In this document: positions 24,650 through 32,298 of the stretch, piece by piece
How positions within the stretch are numbered: the stretch's first letter is position 1
Layout of the letters: every line of letters begins with the position of its first letter
Assembly (NCBI RefSeq): GCF_029210385.1
Contig: NZ_JARGDQ010000003.1
Coordinates: 248,001-312,000 of the forward strand
DNA: 64,000 nt
Source of the DNA: Desulfurivibrio dismutans
GTDB lineage: Bacteria; Desulfobacterota; Desulfobulbia; Desulfobulbales; Desulfurivibrionaceae
Reading direction: 5' to 3'
Program-made: the position numbers and the translations under genes
The notes under the pieces: generated by a model
What the model saw: the letters and a program-made list of their open reading frames with translations, nothing else
What the model was told of the DNA's origin: nothing
Databases searched by the model: none

Positions 24650-24684
24650 AAAAAACGCCGTCATCGGAAAGGTGTGATGAGGCG
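24650..24684 (-). terminator. Terminator/attenuator-like hairpin 50 bases before the CBS gene
   Basis: On the minus strand, CGCC-TCATC pairs with GATGA-CGGCG with one bulge and a ten-base loop, followed by six T residues. It could end read-through from the response regulator gene or act as an attenuator in the CBS-gene leader. A GTG-started 66-codon frame overlaps it but has no convincing ribosome site. Confidence 0.6.
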
Positions 24685-24842
24685 CCTGATGCGTGATGTT
24701 GCGATGGACTGCGTTGCCCCCTCCAGGCAACACTCAGGATGGTCGCCAAAAAAATGACACACAACATCCAGTGCAATCTACCAACCCATAAGCATCGACG
24801 ACGATGGCTCACCGGGTGAAGCTGACGGGCGGTATGGGGCTG

Positions 24843-24872
24843 TTCTTAATGCTCCCCGCAAACGGCTGTCAA
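24843..24872 (-). promoter_or_regulatory. Candidate promoter upstream of the CBS-domain gene
   Basis: A perfect TTGACA on the minus strand is followed 17-18 bases later by TTAAGA/TAAGAA, a weak -10 box. Transcription would begin near 24836 and give a leader of about 235 bases containing the terminator-like hairpin. The rest of the gene-free stretch 24601-25076 shows only a small AGCGGCG-CGA-CGCCGCT hairpin (24937-24953). Confidence 0.35.
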
Positions 24873-25076
24873 GAGGTTTTTTCCGATAATCTTTCCTGGG
24901 ATCAGTTTTTTTAACGCCGGCAGGAGAGGCCTAAGGGTAGCGGCGCGACGCCGCTAAAGAATGAGAAAACATGTGGTTGCCCTGCAACAAAGGGTACCCT
25001 TGGGAAGGGTTAAAAGGTGACTAAAAATTTTGTTAAAAAAATCGTAACCGAAAACTTACTCATGGGGGGCGCCCAC

Positions 25077-25460
25077 TCAGCTTCGCACCCCGGCTTCGGC
25101 ATGGGCAATATGGATTTTTTCCACCAGTCCGCTAAGTTCCACCGGCTTCAGGCAATATTCACTGGCCCCGGCGGCAATTCCCTGCATGCCGGCGGTGATC
25201 GAGGCATGGCCGCTGAGCATGATCACCCCGGTGGTCGGCCACTGTTTTTTTATTCGGGCCAAGCAGTCAAGCCCGTCAACATCGGGCAGCATCACATCCA
25301 GGATCACCACCTGGGCCGGCTGCCGGGCCATGGCCGCCAGCGCTTCATGGCAATCGGCGGCGGCGCGCACGCCGAAACCGCGGAAGCGCAGGCGCTGGGC
25401 TAAAGTTTCGCGGAAATCCAGTTCATCATCGACGACCAGCAATTGCAACGGTTCAAACAT
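25077..25460 (-). CDS. Single-domain response regulator
   Basis: A 127-residue receiver with no output domain. Acidic pocket VVDDELDF, phospho-acceptor Asp in VVILDVMLPDVDG (near residue 55), LSGHASI and the C-terminal Lys in YCLKPVE are all present. It overlaps the upstream PEP-synthase-like gene by eight bases, so the two are translated together and probably work together. The partner kinase is not obvious; a complete kinase lies 7 kb away in the same island. Confidence 0.92.
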   Translation of the reverse strand: MFEPLQLLVVDDELDFRETLAQRLRFRGFGVRAAADCHEALAAMARQPAQVVILDVMLPDVDGLDCLARIKKQWPTTGVIMLSGHASITAGMQGIAAGASEYCLKPVELSGLVEKIHIAHAEAGVRS

Positions 25461-28188
25461 TTTTCACCTTCGTCGGAGTAAGCAGCGACTCCAGGTCACG
25501 GTTTATTTTTTGCCGGTAATGGGCCACCATGGCCGGATCCTCCATAACCATGTCGATCTGCCGGGTGTGGATCAGCAGATAACCCAGTACCTTAAGGCGC
25601 TCCAGCAGAAAAGGCGCCTCCATCTTTTCCAGCCGGGCGGTCAGGGCGTCTTCCTTGCGGGAGACCCGGAAATCGTAACGGCCCAGCACCTCCCCGATCA
25701 GCTCCAGCCGCAGCAGGCGCCGACGGTCGTCGGCGGCCCCGCCTTTGAACTGGAAGCTGACGTAGTTTTCGGTGAGCAAATCGGAGATGTGGCTTTCCAC
25801 CAGGGCGAAGTGATAACCCAGGCGGATACTCATGTTGCAGAAATTGCGGGAAATCAAAAAATAGCTCCGGGCACTGAGGTTGGAGCGCACCGCCGGTTCC
25901 AAATCCGGGTTCATGGTGGAACGGAAGAGGATGGCACCAAAGCCGCGCAGGTTCACCGGCGGCGGTCCCTGCCAGGGGAAAGCGGTCATGCCCCGCCACA
26001 GGGCCAGCATGGGGGCGGAAACGATATGCTCCAGGCGGATGAAGGATTCCTGAGGGTCGTGCGCCGGGGCAAAACCGTCCTCCAGGTCAATCACCCACCA
26101 GGTAAAGGGGGACTGATCCACCAGTTGCTTGGCCGCTCCGGTGGCAAAGCCCTGGCGATCGCCGAAGGCAAACATCTCCGCCACCGCCTTTTCGTGGCAG
26201 TAGCGGGTGATATCATGGAGGGTGCGGCAATTTTCGGGCCGAAAGAAGGGCGAGGCGGGATCAATCAGGTTCAGCGGCGTAACCAGGGCGGCGACCTGGC
26301 TCAGCACCTGATGCACCGGACTGCCGACCATCAACTTGGGCGGCGGCACCGCCCGGGACAGCAAATCCTCCCGCCGGCCGGCATGGACCCGCAATCCGGT
26401 GGCATCCACCGTCACCTCCTGGCCGGGGGCCAGTTCGGCCATGGCTCCGGCCAGGCCGAAAATGGCCGGCACCCCGAACTCCCGCGCCACGGTGGCCAGG
26501 TGGGCCGCGCTCTCTCCGGTTTCACTGATAATCGCCGCCGCTCGCGGCAGCACCACAGCCCATTCCGGCAGGGGATGAGCCACCAGCAACACCGCTTGCC
26601 GGGGAAATTGCAACAGATCCTCATCCCGCCGCACCGCAAACACCGATCCTGCCGCCACCCCGGAAACTACACAGCTCCCACCCCGCAGCAGTAAATCGGA
26701 CGTCGGCGGCGTAGTGCTCCCGGCCCGCCAATCGTTGGTCTCAGCGGCCTCATTTACCGCCTGATCCGGCGGCCGGGATTCATCCCCGGCTTTCGCACCC
26801 CGGCTGTTCGCCGGCGCCGTTTCGCCGCCGGTGCCACTCAAACCCGCGCCCCCCAAAGGGCGAGACTGCAGCAGGTAAACCCGGCCATCATGCCCCAGCG
26901 ACCATTCGATATCCTGGGGGGCGCCAAAGTGCGCCTCCAGCCGGAGGGCAATGGCGGCCATTTCACTCAGTTGCGCCGAGGTCAGCAACTCGCCCACCGG
27001 CGCTTCCCCTATATCGGGTGAATTGAACTTCCCGTCGGTTTCGAGCGATCCGTTGTCGGCGGTGGGCAACACCTTGATGGTGGGTTCATTGTCGGCGTCC
27101 GTCGGGGCCGCCTCCAGGGACGCCCCCCGCGCCACCCGGAAATGCCGGGAGGCCGCCCGACCGCTGACCACCTGGTCGGCCAGCCCCGGCGCGGCGGTGA
27201 TCTCCACCCAGTCGCCGCGCAAATCCGCCGGCGGCCGGCTATACATCACCCCGCTGACCACTCCGTCCACCATGGCCAGGCAGCCGACACACATGATCAC
27301 ATCCTGGTGCCTGAAGCCGCGCTGCAGGCGGTAAATCATGGCCTGGGGCCGATACTTGCCGGCCACGATCTCCTTGTAGGCGGTAAGCAGGGAAGCAGCA
27401 TCAACCTGCAAACGGGTGCGATACATGCCGGCAAAGGAACTGCGGCTGCTGTCCTCACCCAAGGCGCTAGAGCGCATGGCCACCAGGATTTCTTGTTTTT
27501 CCTCACCGGCCAGGCGAGCATGGTGTTCCAGAATCTGCTCTTCCAGATCGGCGGGCAAAGGGGCCGCGACAATCAGGCGTTCGATGGCGGCGCTGGCCGC
27601 GTAAACATCAGCCAGGCGATCGGAATTAAGGGAGGTTAGACGGCGGTTGATTTCCACCTGCAGGTTGCTGGCGGCAAAGAAGTGGCGGGTGGCAGCGGCG
27701 GTAATAACAAAGCCTTCGGGGGTGGGCAGGCCGATGCGGTTACGGATCTCGCCCAGGTTGGCCATTTTCTCCCCGGCCTCATCGGCCCGATGCCGGTCCA
27801 GTTGGGCCAGCGGCAGGATAAAATCACGCCCGGCCAGTTCGGGCTCTCGGGTCATGATCTCTTCCAGTTCGCCGGTAATCCCCTGAAACGGCGGCCGCAG
27901 CCGCCCGTAGTGCTCACCCCCCAGGGACTCCAGCAGATGGATCATCTTGAGCACATTGGCCCCCAGGGCGGTGCAGTGCCCGCGGACAAAGGCCATACTG
28001 AAGGGCCGGCCGCCGGCCAGAGCCTGGTCGATTTCAGCCATCAGCTCCAGGGCATTATTGTTGGCCGTCAGCAAAGAACGAAAGTTCCGATACTGACGAC
28101 GGAAAGCCACCTTCAGCTCCTCCCCGGACAGCACCGGTCGCCTCTCTTCCAACCCCAGCCATTCCTTAAGGCGCCAAAAAAGGCTCAT
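25453..28188 (-). CDS. PEP-synthase-like protein with swivelling phosphohistidine domain, non-TIM C-terminus
   Basis: A 911-residue protein. Residues about 1-130 are a helical N-terminal region. Residues about 140-460 match the PPDK/PEP-synthase nucleotide-binding domain (NLGEIRNRIGLPTPEGFVIT, SSALGEDSSRSSFAGMYRT, EWSLGHDGRVYLLQSRPL). Residues about 520-600 form the mobile phosphohistidine domain (GESAAHLATVAREFGVPA with the His in register). The C-terminal 300 residues do not look like the PEP/pyruvate TIM barrel. True PEP synthase activity is therefore doubtful; phosphotransfer signalling or an unknown phosphoryl transfer is inferred. It is coupled to a receiver gene. A low-complexity linker occurs near residues 460-500. 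Confidence 0.78.
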   Translation of the reverse strand: MSLFWRLKEWLGLEERRPVLSGEELKVAFRRQYRNFRSLLTANNNALELMAEIDQALAGGRPFSMAFVRGHCTALGANVLKMIHLLESLGGEHYGRLRPPFQGITGELEEIMTREPELAGRDFILPLAQLDRHRADEAGEKMANLGEIRNRIGLPTPEGFVITAAATRHFFAASNLQVEINRRLTSLNSDRLADVYAASAAIERLIVAAPLPADLEEQILEHHARLAGEEKQEILVAMRSSALGEDSSRSSFAGMYRTRLQVDAASLLTAYKEIVAGKYRPQAMIYRLQRGFRHQDVIMCVGCLAMVDGVVSGVMYSRPPADLRGDWVEITAAPGLADQVVSGRAASRHFRVARGASLEAAPTDADNEPTIKVLPTADNGSLETDGKFNSPDIGEAPVGELLTSAQLSEMAAIALRLEAHFGAPQDIEWSLGHDGRVYLLQSRPLGGAGLSGTGGETAPANSRGAKAGDESRPPDQAVNEAAETNDWRAGSTTPPTSDLLLRGGSCVVSGVAAGSVFAVRRDEDLLQFPRQAVLLVAHPLPEWAVVLPRAAAIISETGESAAHLATVAREFGVPAIFGLAGAMAELAPGQEVTVDATGLRVHAGRREDLLSRAVPPPKLMVGSPVHQVLSQVAALVTPLNLIDPASPFFRPENCRTLHDITRYCHEKAVAEMFAFGDRQGFATGAAKQLVDQSPFTWWVIDLEDGFAPAHDPQESFIRLEHIVSAPMLALWRGMTAFPWQGPPPVNLRGFGAILFRSTMNPDLEPAVRSNLSARSYFLISRNFCNMSIRLGYHFALVESHISDLLTENYVSFQFKGGAADDRRRLLRLELIGEVLGRYDFRVSRKEDALTARLEKMEAPFLLERLKVLGYLLIHTRQIDMVMEDPAMVAHYRQKINRDLESLLTPTKVKNV

Positions 28189-28331
28189 GGGTTTCCTTCA
28201 ATCGCAAATAAACCGTAGTAAGGGTAACGACATGGTCGGGTTGACGCTCATTCTCGGCCGGCCGACCACAAAAATCTCTTATCTAAATTCTACAACAAAA
28301 TACCAGCAAACAAAAACCCCCCACAACAAGC

Positions 28332-28441
28332 GGAAAACGCGTCGCAGTGCCGCAGGTTGCGGCAAGCGGACCGGCGCCGCGTACCCCAGGTACGCAAGCC
28401 GGTCCGATCGCCCCAAGATGCGGTGCTGCGGCGCGTTTTCC
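28332..28441 (+). repeat. Intergenic palindromic repeat, copy 3 (forward)
   Basis: A 110-base palindrome with outer arms GGAAAACGCG / CGCGTTTTCC, different from the GTAAACG arms of other copies but fully paired. It lies three bases from the stop of the 228-residue membrane protein gene and upstream of the PEP-synthase-like gene. Confidence 0.9.
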
Positions 28442-28444
28442 AGG

Positions 28445-29131
28445 TTAGTGCTCGAGTTTGATGCCCCATCCCTCGAACATGAAGAGGATGGCAAACCCGA
28501 ACCACAGGGTATAAAAGACATACCCGGCCAGGGAGAGCACCACCGTCCCCGCCTTATTACGGATGGGTTCGGCCTCGATCTGGTAGTAGTTATAGGCCGG
28601 TTCCACGCCGCGGGTCATGGCATCGTAAAAGACCTTGGCCTCGGCGAACTTGTGTTGCCGGTTAAGGTCATCCTGGCCGGTCTTCAGGGCATTCCACCAA
28701 TCATACACCACCAGGCGCTCATGGATGCCGTATTTGGCGACAATGGCGGCCCCGTCGTTGTGGTACATCCGGTCGGCATCCTCCAGGATGCCTACCAGCA
28801 GCCGGCCCATATCGCCGGTGACCTGCAGGGTGGTGCCTTCCTGCTCCACCCGGGCACCGAGCATTTCAAAGTTTTTGGCCGTCCGCAACGCCTGATTCTG
28901 ATCCTTGGCGGCCACGGCGAAGGTGATCTCCCGGCCTTGGTAGGCACCCGCCCGCTCCTGGGCGCCGGGGATGTAGTAAGCTGAATTCTTGGAAATCGAA
29001 TTGTACAGGTTATCCATGTAATCCAGCAGGTTGGTGCCGGCAAAGACCGGCGACATGAGAACGACGAAAACACCCCAGAAACCGATAAACAGCACCAGTC
29101 CCAGGCTGAATTCCTTTTTGTTGGCAATCAT
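28445..29131 (-). CDS. Membrane-anchored protein next to the TSUP exporter, unknown function
   Basis: A 228-residue protein with an N-terminal helix (SLGLVLFIGFWGVFVVLMSPVFAG), a soluble middle of about 165 residues and a C-terminal helix (VVLSLAGYVFYTLWFGFAILFMF). The middle would be periplasmic if both termini are cytosolic. Its sequence (YMDNLYNSISKNSAYYIPGAQ, FEMLGARVEQEGTTLQVTGDMG) matches no family I can name. It follows the TauE/SafE gene after 13 bases, so a role in the same transport or signalling process is inferred. Confidence 0.7.
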   Translation of the reverse strand: MIANKKEFSLGLVLFIGFWGVFVVLMSPVFAGTNLLDYMDNLYNSISKNSAYYIPGAQERAGAYQGREITFAVAAKDQNQALRTAKNFEMLGARVEQEGTTLQVTGDMGRLLVGILEDADRMYHNDGAAIVAKYGIHERLVVYDWWNALKTGQDDLNRQHKFAEAKVFYDAMTRGVEPAYNYYQIEAEPIRNKAGTVVLSLAGYVFYTLWFGFAILFMFEGWGIKLEH

Positions 29132-29144
29132 TTTACTTCCCTCC

Positions 29145-30452
29145 TTAAACCTGCTGATTGGAATGGTTGGTCAAGGGTCCGGTTTTCAGGGCCTTGATGT
29201 TGACCACAAAGGTGCCGATAACCCAAACCGAAAAGATGGTAATCACGACAAAAAACAGATATATCCCGATCTGCTCCAGGATATAGCCGGTCCGGGCGGT
29301 GATATCGAGATACCCCAAGGCTGCCAGCTTGCTGGGCAGGGCAAAGGCCCGGTTAACAAAACCGGAGAGCACTGCCACCGCGTAAAAGCCACGAATAGTG
29401 GTACCCGGCACCACCTTGGTGACTACCGAGCCGATCTGGATGCCGATCAGGGAACCCAGCAGCATGCCCATGGCCAGGGTGTAGAAGATGAAGCCGTAAA
29501 TGGCGTACTGCCCCAGGCCGGCGTAACCGGCGGTGAAGATGATCTGGAAGATGTCGGTACCCACGGTGGTGGAAGAGGACACCCCCAGGATGTAAACAAA
29601 GATCGGGAAGGTGAGAAAACCGCCCCCCACCCCCATGATGGCGGCGGCCAGACCCACCACGACGCCGCTGATGACCAGAAACAGGGCCGAAATCTTACGC
29701 CCCCCGGGTACCACCCCTTGATCGAAGGTGATCATGGGCGGAATATTGACCCGCTGAATTTTTTCGCTCAGGGCGGTCATGCTTTCGGTATCCTTTTGCG
29801 CCTGCCCCTCGGCGGTGGCCAGGGTGGCAGCCTTGCGCGACTGCAGAAAGTCGGTCAGCGCGTAGAGGCCCAAAAAGCCCAGCATGAAGACGTACACCGT
29901 GGTGATGAAGGCATCACTGAGTACCGGATTAAGTTCATACAGGGTCCGGTTGATCAGCCCACCCACGGTGGCGCCGCCGATGGCGCCGATGAGGAAGGTC
30001 ACCGCCAGGGCCACCGAGATGTTGCCCAGCTTGCGATGGAGCACACTGCCCATGATCGCCTTGGCGAAGATGTGGAACAGGTCGGTGCCCACCGCCATGA
30101 TTCCCTTGACCCCGGCGCTCATCAGGGCCGGAGCGATGATGAAACCGCCACCGGCGCCGATGCAGCCGGTGATCAGCCCCGCCCCCAGGCCGACGCCGAT
30201 GGAGGCGAAGAAGATGGTGGGGGTGTAAAAGGCCGGAGAATAGGCCATTTTGCCGCCGAGAATATCCGGCAACGAGGCCATCAGTTCATCGGCCCAGGCC
30301 ACACCACCCAGAATGATGGGCAGCAGCAGCAAACCCAGAAGCAACAGCCGCCGGCGATCACCCAGAATCCGGTCGGACATTGACTTTTCCCACTGGGCAT
30401 GGGCCCTGGCGCCGGCCATCATGAACTGACCGACTTGTTTGAATGCACTCAT
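29145..30452 (-). CDS. TSUP (TauE/SafE) family sulfite/organosulfur exporter-like protein
   Basis: A 435-residue polytopic protein. After a cytosolic N-terminus and a helix near residues 40-57, the TSUP core begins with GVGLGAGLITGCIGAGGGFIIAPALMSAGVKG, with a second related half at LAAAIMGVGGGFLTFPIFVYILGVSSSTTVGTD. TSUP proteins move sulfite, sulfoacetate, taurine-derived anions and other acids. The substrate here is unknown, although sulfur oxyanions fit a sulfur-metabolising host. The start at MSAFKQVGQ follows AAGGAGGG. A TetR-type operator candidate lies 77 bases upstream. Confidence 0.88.
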   Translation of the reverse strand: MSAFKQVGQFMMAGARAHAQWEKSMSDRILGDRRRLLLLGLLLLPIILGGVAWADELMASLPDILGGKMAYSPAFYTPTIFFASIGVGLGAGLITGCIGAGGGFIIAPALMSAGVKGIMAVGTDLFHIFAKAIMGSVLHRKLGNISVALAVTFLIGAIGGATVGGLINRTLYELNPVLSDAFITTVYVFMLGFLGLYALTDFLQSRKAATLATAEGQAQKDTESMTALSEKIQRVNIPPMITFDQGVVPGGRKISALFLVISGVVVGLAAAIMGVGGGFLTFPIFVYILGVSSSTTVGTDIFQIIFTAGYAGLGQYAIYGFIFYTLAMGMLLGSLIGIQIGSVVTKVVPGTTIRGFYAVAVLSGFVNRAFALPSKLAALGYLDITARTGYILEQIGIYLFFVVITIFSVWVIGTFVVNIKALKTGPLTNHSNQQV

Positions 30453-30528
30453 GGTTAACAACCCTCCTTGAATTATGGTTACTGCGTTTAACTTGCGGGC
30501 TTGGCGCCGGGAGCAACCAGCAAAAATC

Positions 30529-30550
30529 AAACTGATTGGTCAGTCAGTTT
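30529..30550. promoter_or_regulatory. Candidate TetR operator upstream of the TSUP gene
   Basis: A 22-base imperfect palindrome with arms AAACTGA / TCAGTTT. Its core CTGA-N4-TCAGTCA recurs twice upstream of the tetR gene near 36.3 kb. Position 77 bases before the TSUP start is suitable for repression or activation. Confidence 0.55.
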
Positions 30551-30615
30551 TTTCTGGTCGCTAAAAAAAAGCGCCAACCGCACCTGTACTGTGCCAATTT
30601 TAGTGCTAATCCCTT

Positions 30616-31044
30616 TTACCAGGCTTTACTGCCGATAATTTCCTTAACCTGCTTTTCACTGGCCGCCGTGACCAACACCATCTTCCGGTCGCCGGCTTCC
30701 TTGATTTTCCTGGTCAACTCTTCGATATCCGCCGGTTTTTCCAGCAGATCCATGGCCCCCATCTTCATCGCCTGCACCCCCTTCTCCACCGTGGCCTTGC
30801 CGGTGAGCAAAATCACCTGGAGCTGGGGGTTGCGCTTCTTAATTTCCTCCAACGCCGCCAGCCCGTCCATGCCCGGCATCTGCAGGTCCAGGACAATGGC
30901 GTCGTAAGAATCCACATCCTCGCGCTGCAGGGCCTCAGCGGCGGAAGTGGCGGTACTCACCTCCATCTGCCGGGAGCGCATCCGGGCTGCCAGGGTTTCC
31001 ACAAACTCCGCCTCATCATCAATTAATAAAATTTTTTCTGCCAT
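30616..31044 (-). CDS. Single-domain response regulator
   Basis: A 142-residue receiver. LIDDEAEF supplies the acidic pocket, AIVLDLQMPGMDG the phospho-acceptor Asp (near residue 53), LLTGKAT the switch Thr and LEKPADIEEL the Lys. A short C-terminal extension of about 20 residues (MVLVTAASEKQVKEIIGSKAW) follows the receiver. There is no output domain. It is downstream of a truncated kinase gene in the same orientation, which suggests a phosphorelay. Confidence 0.92.
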   Translation of the reverse strand: MAEKILLIDDEAEFVETLAARMRSRQMEVSTATSAAEALQREDVDSYDAIVLDLQMPGMDGLAALEEIKKRNPQLQVILLTGKATVEKGVQAMKMGAMDLLEKPADIEELTRKIKEAGDRKMVLVTAASEKQVKEIIGSKAW

Positions 31045-31118
31045 GACCTGTCCTCCTTAGTAAGGGCTCGTTATCCTTATGGCATGATTGGGTATACACC
31101 GCTGCGGCCACCGCGCAA

Positions 31119-31838
31119 TCACGGCAGCAGCAGCACGAAACGCTGTTCTTCCGGGTTCAACTCAAACTCCGCCGCAAGTTGCGCCAGCAGCTCAAGTTCC
31201 GCCGGGCCGGGAAATTCCGGGGCACCCGAACCGACCACCTCGCCCGCCTGCCAACTCAACTCCAGGTGACCGCCGGGGACGGTTTTAGCGGCTCCGTGAA
31301 TCCCGGGGGTTCCGGGGGCATCGGCGGTTCCAGCGGTCTCGCACCGAGCCGACACCACCAGTTGCAGACGGGCGCCGGGGCCAGTCGCCGCCAGTACCGA
31401 TTCCAGCCCCCGCCATAAAAAATGCAGCAAGCGAAAACGGCTGGCCTGCACCGTCACCTCCTGCTCCGGCACAACAACCTGTAAGGTGGCGGACCGGCCG
31501 GCCAGCAGCCGAGTGGCCAGTTCAGCCAGCAGTCGGCATGACTCGCCCAACTCCACACCCTCCGACTCCCGGTCCACACTATGGGCAAAGCGGTTAAGAC
31601 GGCGAACAATCCCATCGGCCCGCCGCACCTGCCGGTCGATGGCCCCGGTCGCCTCCCGGACCTGCTCGGGCGGCAACTGTTGCTCCTCGGCCAGCGCCCG
31701 GGCGGCGTGGTCGCCTAACAGACCGGCGGTTTCCTTGATAATGGCCAGCACGTTTTTAATTTCATGGCTGACGGCCGCGCTTACCTCGCCGCAAAAACGC
31801 ACACCAGCCATGCTCCTGCCCGCCTGTTCAGCCGCCAT
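31119..31838 (-). CDS. HisKA-containing protein with degenerate or missing kinase ATPase domain
   Basis: A 239-residue protein. The H-box VSAAVSHEIKNVLAIIKETAGLL (His near residue 24) is close in sequence to that of the complete kinase encoded at 32279-34045. The following about 150 residues occupy the place of HATPase_c but show no recognisable N-box, DxGxG or GTGLGL motif. It may be a phosphotransfer or phosphatase partner rather than a kinase. The start was set at the ATG preceded by GGAGGAGAAAG, not at an upstream GTG. Receiver genes flank it on both sides. Confidence 0.7.
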   Translation of the reverse strand: MAAEQAGRSMAGVRFCGEVSAAVSHEIKNVLAIIKETAGLLGDHAARALAEEQQLPPEQVREATGAIDRQVRRADGIVRRLNRFAHSVDRESEGVELGESCRLLAELATRLLAGRSATLQVVVPEQEVTVQASRFRLLHFLWRGLESVLAATGPGARLQLVVSARCETAGTADAPGTPGIHGAAKTVPGGHLELSWQAGEVVGSGAPEFPGPAELELLAQLAAEFELNPEEQRFVLLLP

Positions 31839-31920
31839 CTTTCTCCTCCGTTGCGCCACCAGCCGCTCTCCGGCAATCAGTTCAACAACTGTAACCGTTG
31901 CAGCTCGTTAAACCAGCAGA

Positions 31921-32298
31921 TTAGTGACCCTGGTGAGAGGTTGCCAGCAACTCACTGATCCGGCCAAGCAATTGATTGATATCCACCGGTTTAAGCAGAA
32001 AATAGTCCGCGTGTCCAGCTTCCCCGATACCGCTTTCGAAAGTGCTGAGTGAACCATGTCCACTCATGAAAATGAATCGCAAACCGGGAAAGCCCGCCAC
32101 CAATTGCTTTTTCAATTCGACACCGCTGATGCCCGGCATTTTGAGGTCGATCACCGCCACATCATAGGTTTGCCGGTGGGCCAGTTCCAGGGCCTGCCGG
32201 CCGGAGGTCGCCCAGTCGGCGGTTATCCCGCGCAGCTGCAACCTTTCGGCCAGAGCCGAGACCAGTTCCTCCTCGTCGTCAACCAGTAAAATCCGCAT
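31921..32298 (-). CDS. Single-domain response regulator
   Basis: A 125-residue receiver beginning MRILLVDDEEELV, with phospho-acceptor Asp in VAVIDLKMPGISG (near residue 51), MSGHGSL and LLKPVDINQL. It overlaps the 3' end of the complete histidine kinase gene by 20 bases and has AGGAACACC as ribosome site, so it is the likely cognate receiver of that kinase. Confidence 0.93.
   Translation of the reverse strand: MRILLVDDEEELVSALAERLQLRGITADWATSGRQALELAHRQTYDVAVIDLKMPGISGVELKKQLVAGFPGLRFIFMSGHGSLSTFESGIGEAGHADYFLLKPVDINQLLGRISELLATSHQGH

Noticed and set aside
24612-24812. A 66-codon frame with a GTG start in the CBS leader, with one possible membrane helix
   Set aside because: It has no convincing ribosome site and overlaps a terminator-like hairpin. 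It could be a leader peptide but is not supported.
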